Shown: piece after piece, positions 1 to 4,717 of the stretch
Numbering within the stretch: position 1 is the first letter of the stretch
Layout: each line of letters opens with the position of its first letter
DNA from: Pseudomonadota bacterium
GTDB lineage: Bacteria > Pseudomonadota > Alphaproteobacteria > Rhizobiales > Beijerinckiaceae
Assembly (NCBI GenBank): GCA_021812505.1
Contig: JAKANG010000092.1
Coordinates: 1-6,554, forward strand
DNA length: 6,554 nt
Direction of reading: 5' to 3'
Notes under the pieces: model-generated
Told to the model about the DNA's origin: nothing
Database searches by the model: none
Seen by the model: the letters and a program-made list of their open reading frames with translations, nothing else
Made by a program: the position numbers and the translations under genes

Positions 1-668
1 GCCTCGGAGAGGATGGGCTGGCCGGCGATGTTGAGAATCGAGTCGCGCCCGAAATTTTCCCGCAAGCTCACCAGCACGACATCATCGGCCTGGGCCTCGG
101 CCTTTTCCAGATCGCGCAGCAATTGCCGGATCACCGGATGGCCTTTGTCACGCAGAATGTTCAGGGAAAAAACCACATCCTTGGCGGTCAGCGGCGAGCC
201 GTCGTGGAAATGCGCCTCACGCCGCAGATAAAAGCGATATTGGCGCTTGCCCGGGGAAATCTCGACAGCATGGGCGACCAGGCCATAGATGGCGTTGTCC
301 TCGTCGAGATTGCCCGCCATCAGGCTGTCGTTGACGATCGACAGGCCGATCGCGGGATTGCCTTGCAGGATGAAGCCGTTGAGCGAATCGTACGAATTCG
401 CCACCGCCTCCATTCTCAATTGCCCGCCGCGCGGCGCGCCAGGCTGCGCATAGGGGAAATGGTCGAAACTTTGGGGCAGGCTCAGATCGCCGAAGGACGA
501 CAGGCCGTAAGTCCTGCGCCAGGCCTCATTCGCGCCGGCGCGCAGCGGCCGGGAAAACAGCGGCAAAGCCGCAGCGGAAAGCAGCGCGGCGCGCCGGGTG
601 ACGGTGAAGCTTTTCGACGAATTCAAGGGAGTCTCTGGCAAAGAGGATTTTTGAGGTTCGCCCGCCAT
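1..668 (-). CDS. yejA: YejA-like ABC transporter substrate-binding protein (family 5), N-terminal part
   Basis: Open frame from ATG at 668 to the left window edge (222 codons plus 2 bases, no stop), about a third of the roughly 600 residues usual for the family. Residues 20-46 look like an export signal with a twin arginine (VTRRAALL, Arg25-Arg26) and a hydrophobic stretch ending near ALPLFSRPLRAGA, so Tat export is plausible. The mature start YGLSSFGDLSLP, then FPYAQPGAPRGG (71-82), is typical of YejA-type proteins. FHDGSPLTAKDVVFSL (154-169) is the classic signature of SBP family 5. Such proteins bind oligopeptides (in E. coli, microcin C and related peptides) in the periplasm for a YejBEF importer, whose genes would lie beyond the left edge and are not visible. 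No good Shine-Dalgarno sequence precedes the ATG, so the exact start is less certain than the family. Substrate is unknown; a generic oligopeptide binder is the alternative. Confidence 0.88.
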   Translation of the reverse strand, partial: MAGEPQKSSLPETPLNSSKSFTVTRRAALLSAAALPLFSRPLRAGANEAWRRTYGLSSFGDLSLPQSFDHFPYAQPGAPRGGQLRMEAVANSYDSLNGFILQGNPAIGLSIVNDSLMAGNLDEDNAIYGLVAHAVEISPGKRQYRFYLRREAHFHDGSPLTAKDVVFSLNILRDKGHPVIRQLLRDLEKAEAQADDVVLVSLRENFGRDSILNIAGQPILSE

Positions 669-770
669 TATGTCGATTTTGCGCCGCCGAGTCGCCTGAG
701 AAATGGAGGGACTCCAACTATTGCGCCAGGCGCCGCGCGTCGCCATATCCATCCCTGCTGCGGGGGCGTT

Positions 771-775
771 GGAGG
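771..775 (+). promoter_or_regulatory. Shine-Dalgarno deciding the start at 784
   Basis: GGAGG lies 8 bases before ATG 784. The alternative in-frame ATG at 703 has no comparable site, so this element favours the shorter 98-residue product. Confidence 0.7.
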
Positions 776-783
776 ATGCCGCC

Positions 784-1080
784 ATGCCCGACAAGGAAAT
801 CGAGCAGCTCAGCGAAAAGCTGGAAATGCTCGCCGCGGATCTGCGCAAGCGAACGCGGGAATTCCATGAGACCGGCAGTTTCACGGCCATCCGCGACAGG
901 TTCCTGCGCGAGATCGAGAAAGAGAACGACGCTTGGCGCGCGCGGATCGATCAGGCGGCGAAAAACGGGGACGGCTGGGCTTATGTCAAAGCGTCGCTGC
1001 GACGCGACTATGAGGCCGCGGCGCACGATTTCTCCGAATTCGTCACGCTTGTCGTCGCCGAACCGATCAAAAAAATGTGA
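784..1080 (+). CDS. hypothetical 98-residue charged helical protein
   Basis: Function not recognised. The ATG at 784 is chosen over an in-frame ATG at 703 because GGAGG (771-775) sits 8 bases before it, while the 703 start lacks a comparable site and would add an alanine/proline-rich tail unlike the rest. The protein begins MPDKEIEQLSEKLEMLAADL and is rich in Glu, Lys, Arg and Ala with heptad-like spacing over about residues 1-60, suggesting a helical hairpin or short coiled coil. There is no Cys, signal peptide or membrane segment, so it is probably cytoplasmic. A Trp-Ala-Tyr-Val patch (about residues 65-68) and a C-terminal stretch near FSEFVTLVV look like packing surfaces. It is divergent from the yejA-like gene and converges on the SpoIIAA-like gene, with only 5 bases between the two stop codons. 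Good ribosome site and coherent composition make it a likely real gene. Confidence 0.72.
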   Translation: MPDKEIEQLSEKLEMLAADLRKRTREFHETGSFTAIRDRFLREIEKENDAWRARIDQAAKNGDGWAYVKASLRRDYEAAAHDFSEFVTLVVAEPIKKM

Positions 1081-1085
1081 ACGTC

Positions 1086-1457
1086 TCAGCCCTGCGGCGG
1101 CCGGGAGATCCACTCTTTCGCCGCCGCGAATTCGGAGCGTTTGAACAAGCGGAACTCGCAAGGGTAGAAGGGCGCGAACAGGCTGGCCGCCGCGCGGATC
1201 CATCCCTGATCCGCGACCAGCGCGACACGGCGGAAATTCTTCCAGTTGCGCAAGCCGACGGCCGCGTCGTCCCACATGGCTTCGAGATCGAAGCCCACGA
1301 AATCCTCGGCAATGGCGTAGATCATGTCCACCCGCCCCTGCGCCGCCGCGGCCTCCAGCCTCGGGACCAGCGCGTCGCGGTAGTCCGCATGAGTGACGCG
1401 TCCATGCGCCTCAAGGCCCAGGACGCCGGATGGAAGACCTTCAATCTCGCGGAACAT
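1086..1457 (-). CDS. SpoIIAA-like (STAS/SEC14-type) protein
   Basis: 123 residues, from ATG 1457 with GGGGAG (1465-1470) 7 bases upstream, to a TGA at 1086-1088. The opening FREIEGLPSGVLGLEAHGRV, followed by an Asp-Tyr in THADYRDALVPRLE (22-35), the acidic EDFVGFDLEAMWDD (51-64), a helix with GLRNWKNFRRVALVAD (68-83), then GWIRAAASLF (85-94) and a terminal helix ending in Trp116, follow the SpoIIAA-like family (SEC14/CRAL-TRIO and STAS-related fold). These are small cytoplasmic proteins of unsettled role; a ligand- or lipid-binding, or regulatory scaffold, function is often supposed. It lacks the phosphorylated serine context expected of a true anti-sigma antagonist, so a SpoIIAA role in sigma control should not be assumed. 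It follows ftrD by 37 bases on the same strand, so it may be the last gene of the iron uptake operon; that link is inferred from position only. Confidence 0.87.
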   Translation of the reverse strand: MFREIEGLPSGVLGLEAHGRVTHADYRDALVPRLEAAAAQGRVDMIYAIAEDFVGFDLEAMWDDAAVGLRNWKNFRRVALVADQGWIRAAASLFAPFYPCEFRLFKRSEFAAAKEWISRPPQG

Positions 1458-1494
1458 GATCGCGCTCCCCGGCTTTACGCGCCAGTACAAATCA

Positions 1495-2904
1495 TCAGGC
1501 GATTTTCCAGAACAGGCTTCCCCAGACCAGGCAGCCGAGCACGACCGCTCCTGAAAAGGCCAAAGTCGTGGCGAGCCGGCGCGCGACGGTTCGCGCTCGG
1601 GTTCCCGCGATGCTCCAGCCAAGCCACAAGGACCATGATCCGGCGCCGATCAGCAGCGCCGCGCGCAAGGCGTCGATGAAGGGCAGGATGACTCCATCGG
1701 TCTTGAGCATGGTCACGGTCAGGGAGGACAGGCCGAGGAAGACCCCGCAGCCGGCGACGGGGATCAAGGCTTGCGCAAGATGGTGGAACGCCTTCCACGA
1801 CCATGGGCCGCATGCCCGCGCCGCCAGGGCGAGGAGAAAGCTCAGGCACAGGCCCATCGCAACGGCGAGCCCGCCGATGTAGAGCAGCAGCACCGCGCCA
1901 TCGAGCGGAGTCATCGTGTCGTTGAGATCAGGGTAATTGGTCAGCACATACCACGGCAGGACCGGCTCCATCGGCCAGATCAGGTGATGGTCGGCGAGGC
2001 GGTCGGCGAGATATTGCTTGATCTGGACATAAAGATCGGAATTGCCCCAGTGGAAGGCGCCGGCGGCGACGCCCAGCAGGCCGAACAGGATCAGCGCGCT
2101 CTGCCACGGATCGGTCGTGTCGCCGGCGACATGGACGATCTCATGATTGGGCGAGCGGCGCGCGAGGGTCACGGCTCCACGATAGTCGCTGCATCGCCCG
2201 CACATATGGCAGGCGCCGGCGCCTCTCATGTTGCGCACGGGAACGAGAGGCGCGCAGTTCAGCGGCGCGGCATGGCCGCCGCGCGATTTTGGGAAATGCG
2301 CCCAGGCGTCGCGATCGACGCGGAAATGGAAGGGCGCCAGTTTGGCCAGCAGGTTGAACACGCCATTGACCGGACACAGGAAGCGGCACCAGACGCGTTT
2401 GCTGCGGCCCCACAGCCAGCCCACGCCGATCGCGGCGAGGGTCGAGCCGCCCAGCACCAGCAAAGCAGGCCCGGGATATTGATAGACGCTGGTCATCTGG
2501 CCATAGACCGTGGTCAGCGCGAAGGCGACGAAGGGCCAGCCCTTCCATTGCAGCCAATGGGGAATGGCTCCGCCGCGCCCATGTTCGGCCGCGCGCTCGC
2601 TCAAGGCGCCTTCCGGGCAGAGCAGGCCGCACCACAACCGCCCAACGAGAACCATCGAGACCAGCACGAATGGCCACCACAGTCCCCAGAACACGAATTG
2701 CGCGAAGAGCGTCAGATTGTTCCAGATATGGGCCGCGCCCCGCGGCAAAGGCAGGTTCGCCGGAACGACCAGAAGGAAGGCATATGCGCCCACCACCGCC
2801 CATTGCAGGCGGCGGATAAGGTTCTGATGGTCGCGCAGCCAGACGCCCAGCCGCGCCAACACAGCGTCGATATTGCGGGACGTTGGCGCGCAAGCGTGGC
2901 TCAC
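1495..2904 (-). CDS. ftrD: FtrD, membrane ferredoxin-like electron acceptor of the Ftr iron uptake system
   Basis: 469 residues. The start is GTG at 2904, whose GTGA overlaps the ftrC TGA by 4 bases; the open frame extends upstream to 3375 but that part is antiparallel to nothing functional and lies inside ftrC in another frame. An N-terminal cytoplasmic stretch (about 1-30) precedes several hydrophobic segments (near 35-50, 65-88, 122-137, 145-166, 268-285, 337-362, 375-395, 408-432, 448-466). Cysteines occur as two CxxxCP motifs typical of NapH/NosR/CcoG relatives (C92-C96 in WCGLLCPEGA; C173-C177 in WCRFLCPVNG), plus C217 (NCAPLVP) and a CxxCxxC group (C232, C235, C238 in CHMCGRC). In FtrABCD systems FtrD is proposed to take electrons released when Fe2+ is oxidised in the periplasm and pass them to the membrane respiratory chain. 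The family assignment is firm from motifs and gene order; the electron role is from work on relatives. Confidence 0.93.
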   Translation of the reverse strand: MSHACAPTSRNIDAVLARLGVWLRDHQNLIRRLQWAVVGAYAFLLVVPANLPLPRGAAHIWNNLTLFAQFVFWGLWWPFVLVSMVLVGRLWCGLLCPEGALSERAAEHGRGGAIPHWLQWKGWPFVAFALTTVYGQMTSVYQYPGPALLVLGGSTLAAIGVGWLWGRSKRVWCRFLCPVNGVFNLLAKLAPFHFRVDRDAWAHFPKSRGGHAAPLNCAPLVPVRNMRGAGACHMCGRCSDYRGAVTLARRSPNHEIVHVAGDTTDPWQSALILFGLLGVAAGAFHWGNSDLYVQIKQYLADRLADHHLIWPMEPVLPWYVLTNYPDLNDTMTPLDGAVLLLYIGGLAVAMGLCLSFLLALAARACGPWSWKAFHHLAQALIPVAGCGVFLGLSSLTVTMLKTDGVILPFIDALRAALLIGAGSWSLWLGWSIAGTRARTVARRLATTLAFSGAVVLGCLVWGSLFWKIA

Positions 2905-3734
2905 CGCGTCGCGGTCTGAGGTCGAAACAGCAGCCATGCCATTGCAGCCCAATAGAGGAAAAACACCAGGAGCTCGGTGAGGTCCGGCCGCGCGCGCCAG
3001 CCGGTGAGCGAAGAGAACAGGCCGCCGATTCCGCCACCGTCGGAAAGAAAGGCGGACGCATCCCACAAATGGCCGGACAGGCGCGGCAGCAGACCGAGCG
3101 AGGTGAGGTTGTCGGCGCCATTCAGCAACAGCGAACCGGCGAGAAACAGCAGCATGACTTCGGTGACCCGGAAGAACAGCCGCCAGTTTAGGATGCGGCT
3201 GCCCCATTGCAGGGCGGCGTAGGTCAGGACCGCCAGGGCGAAGCCGCCCGCCGCCCCGAGACCCGGCGAAAGCAGCGCCGTCCCGCGCGCCGCCGAGAGC
3301 GTTCCAGCGAGAAAGACGACGGTCTCCGCCCCTTCGCGCGCCACAGCTATGGCCGCGAGGACGAAGACGCTCCACCAGTTGGCCTGATCGGCGGCTTTCT
3401 GCAATGCGCTTTCAAGCTCACGCTTGAGGGCGCCGCCACGGCGGCGCATCCACAGCACCATCTGCACGATCAGCACGGCAGCCAGCAGCATCAGGCCGGT
3501 CTGGAACATCTGCTGCTTGTCGTCATCGAGTTCGTCGCCAAACAGCATGATCGCCGCACCGAGCGCCGCGGCGCCCAGCAGTCCGGCGCCGACGCCCGCC
3601 CAGAGAAATTTCCGCCCGCGCGTGCGCCCGTCCTCTCCCTGCTTCCCCAGCCAGGCTTGTAAAATACCGATGACCAGCAGGGCCTCGATGCTCTCGCGCC
3701 AGACAATGAAGACGATATTGCCGTACTGCCCCAA
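2901..3734 (-). CDS. ftrC: FtrC, FTR1-family high-affinity iron permease
   Basis: 277 residues of an inner-membrane permease of the FTR1/EfeU/FetM family, moving iron into the cytoplasm after oxidation in the periplasm. It carries the two diagnostic RExxE motifs that line the iron path: RESIE (13-17) in the first helix and REGAE (133-137) in the fourth. About seven hydrophobic segments are visible (near 5-28, 43-65, 78-96, 120-147, 158-177, 188-206 and 252-270). An acidic loop DELDDD (67-72) follows the second helix. The start is a TTG at 3734: it lies 6 bases after GAGGAG, yields the family-typical opening GQYGNIVFIVWRESIEALL, and the next in-frame Met falls far past the first RExxE. The gene begins 21 bases after ftrB and its TGA overlaps the GTG of ftrD. 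Length is normal for a bacterial FTR1 without extra periplasmic domains. Confidence 0.95.
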   Translation of the reverse strand: MGQYGNIVFIVWRESIEALLVIGILQAWLGKQGEDGRTRGRKFLWAGVGAGLLGAAALGAAIMLFGDELDDDKQQMFQTGLMLLAAVLIVQMVLWMRRRGGALKRELESALQKAADQANWWSVFVLAAIAVAREGAETVVFLAGTLSAARGTALLSPGLGAAGGFALAVLTYAALQWGSRILNWRLFFRVTEVMLLFLAGSLLLNGADNLTSLGLLPRLSGHLWDASAFLSDGGGIGGLFSSLTGWRARPDLTELLVFFLYWAAMAWLLFRPQTATR

Positions 3735-3740
3735 TTCACT

Positions 3741-3746
3741 CTCCTC
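3741..3746 (-). promoter_or_regulatory. Shine-Dalgarno for the TTG start of ftrC
   Basis: On the minus strand GAGGAG lies 6 bases before TTG 3734. A GTG at 3739 is also near but is in the wrong frame. The site supports a non-ATG start giving the conserved FTR1 N-terminus. Confidence 0.7.
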
Positions 3747-3755
3747 TACGCCGCG

Positions 3756-4088
3756 TCATTTCGCGACCAGCACGGCCGGCGGCGTTTCCGGATGGAAATC
3801 GTCGAAGAAATCATATTCGCCGGGATCGAGATTGCGGATGACCATGGTAGTGGTCGCGCCCGGAGCGAGCACCTTCTCCTTGTGCAGCTGCTTGCTTTCG
3901 AATTCCGCCGGCCCCGTCCCCTTGTTGACCAGTTGAATCTCAAAGGTCTTATTGGCCGGGACTTCCAGCCGGCGCGGCTCGAACTTGCCGTCGGCGAATT
4001 CGATGCGGAACTGCGGCGCGTCTCCCGCCCACGCCGCGCGACAAGGCGCCGCGAGAGCGATCAGACCGAACAGGACGACGGCTTTCAT
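3756..4088 (-). CDS. ftrB: FtrB, periplasmic cupredoxin-like iron oxidation protein
   Basis: 110 residues from ATG 4088, one base after the ftrA stop (TGAGATG), so the two are probably translationally coupled. The open frame runs further upstream, but only this start gives a signal peptide (hydrophobic 3-15, likely cleavage near AAWAG, residues 18-22). The mature part is a short beta-rich cupredoxin-like domain of the EfeO-N type: FEPRRLEVPANKTFEIQLVN (36-55), EFESKQLHKEKVLAPG (62-77), LDPGEYDFFDDFHPE (87-101). His69, His99 and nearby Glu/Asp residues are candidate metal ligands; there is no mature Cys, so it is not a classical blue type-1 copper site. In FtrABCD systems FtrB is thought to oxidise Fe2+ held by FtrA before transport by FtrC. 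Family and context agree; oxidase activity is from relatives. Confidence 0.92.
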   Translation of the reverse strand: MKAVVLFGLIALAAPCRAAWAGDAPQFRIEFADGKFEPRRLEVPANKTFEIQLVNKGTGPAEFESKQLHKEKVLAPGATTTMVIRNLDPGEYDFFDDFHPETPPAVLVAK

Positions 4089-4089
4089 C

Positions 4090-4638
4090 TCAATAGGCGC
4101 CCTTCTTGCCCGTGCCCGCGTAAGTGAATTCAAATGCCGCGTCGAAAGGCTGGAACCAAGGGCCGACGCCGGTCTCCTTGTCGACATGGCGGCCGAAATG
4201 GGCGCCGGCGTTGGCGCTCGGCGGCTCGATATGCAGGACCAACTTGTAACGGCCCGGCCCCATCAGCTTGACATTGTCGCCATAATGCGGGCCGTCGTCG
4301 GCCACCATCGGCATGAAATCGCCCGCGCGCTTCTCGTCGCTTCCTTCCTTGGTCAGTTGATATTTGACGACCAGATAGGGAATCCAGTCGCCGGTCGCGA
4401 AGCCGTTGGGATTGCCCTTGGTCGCGTGAATGTCCGCTTCGAGATGGACATCGGACTCCCTGGCCGGATGCATCATTCCGGGCGGGTCCATTTCGATCGG
4501 CTGGAGATAGACGGCGCCGATCTCCATGCCGGCGACATTCTGCGGCGTTCCGACCGGCGTCTCCTTGGCCAGGGCAAGCGAGCCGGCGCCCAGAAAAACG
4601 GCGGCGGCGAGACAAGTCTGCAATGTTTTTTTCTTCAT
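4090..4638 (-). CDS. ftrA: FtrA, P19-type periplasmic iron-binding protein
   Basis: 182 residues from ATG 4638, with GGAGG (4646-4650) 7 bases upstream. A Sec signal peptide is clear: KKK at 2-4, hydrophobic 8-23, AxA-like end LALA (21-24), giving a mature protein starting near Lys25. The mature part matches the P19/FetP/Tp34 family of dimeric periplasmic metal-binding proteins: GMEIGAVYLQPIEM (37-50), DVHLEADIHA (63-72), FMPMVADDGPHYGDNV (108-123), YKLVLHIEPP (131-140) and FGRHVDKETGVGPWF (148-162). His65, Glu67, Met109, Met111, His118, His136 and His151 lie at the places where the family binds copper and iron. It probably presents Fe2+ (perhaps with Cu) for oxidation by FtrB. It is the first gene of the ftr operon, and the iron-box-like palindrome lies 65-79 bases before its start. 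Length is normal. Confidence 0.95.
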   Translation of the reverse strand: MKKKTLQTCLAAAVFLGAGSLALAKETPVGTPQNVAGMEIGAVYLQPIEMDPPGMMHPARESDVHLEADIHATKGNPNGFATGDWIPYLVVKYQLTKEGSDEKRAGDFMPMVADDGPHYGDNVKLMGPGRYKLVLHIEPPSANAGAHFGRHVDKETGVGPWFQPFDAAFEFTYAGTGKKGAY

Positions 4639-4702
4639 ATTGCGGCCTCCACGGCGGCAAGTTTCGGCGCCCCGCGCGGCCGCGCAATCGAATCCGCCCA
4701 GT

Positions 4703-4717
4703 TTAGAAATTTTCTAA
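4703..4717 (-). promoter_or_regulatory. Iron-box-like palindrome (Irr ICE-type), probable control site of the ftr operon
   Basis: TTAGAAATTTTCTAA is a perfect 7-base inverted repeat about one central base (equally TTAGAA-N3-TTCTAA), extended by a T on the left. It is strikingly AT-rich in otherwise GC-rich DNA and lies 65-79 bases before ftrA. From memory, this agrees with the TTAGAA/TTCTAA arms of the iron control element bound by Irr in Rhizobiales; it does not look like a classical Fur box. Irr, stable when iron is low, can activate uptake genes or repress storage genes, so activation of ftr under iron limitation is the natural reading, but no -35/-10 could be placed with confidence. The site overlaps the addA stop codon (4714-4716). 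Binding by Irr is inferred, not shown. Confidence 0.68.

Noticed and set aside
669..783. Possible divergent promoter between the yejA-like gene and the 98-residue gene
   Set aside because: Position implies promoters here, but no convincing -35/-10 pair, operator repeat or riboswitch could be read, so it is not listed as a feature.
1069..1090. T run on the minus strand after the SpoIIAA-like stop, a possible terminator
   Set aside because: The seven T bases (1069-1075) are not preceded by a stable GC stem; only a 3-base pairing is seen, and the run encodes Lys-Lys of the opposite gene.
718..1275. Minus-strand open frame opposite the 98-residue gene
   Set aside because: It overlaps both the plus-strand gene with a good ribosome site and the SpoIIAA-like gene in a different frame; no motif supports it.
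1458..1622. Upstream extension of the SpoIIAA-like frame to 1622
   Set aside because: It overlaps the 3' end of ftrD and has no family homology; ATG 1457 has a ribosome site and matches the family start.
1771..2919. Long plus-strand open frame (382 codons) opposite ftrD
   Set aside because: Composition is Gln/Arg/Ala/His-rich without any family motif, and it is antisense to a gene with clear conserved motifs. It is a by-product of high GC and codon bias.
2905..3375. Upstream extension of the ftrD frame to 3375
   Set aside because: This stretch lies within ftrC in another frame and reads as Arg/Gly-rich filler. The GTG at 2904, overlapping the ftrC stop, gives the normal FtrD length.
4674..4685. 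GCGCGGCCGCGC palindrome in the ftrA leader
   Set aside because: A 12-base GC palindrome is expected fairly often by chance in this base composition, and no link to a known operator was recognised.
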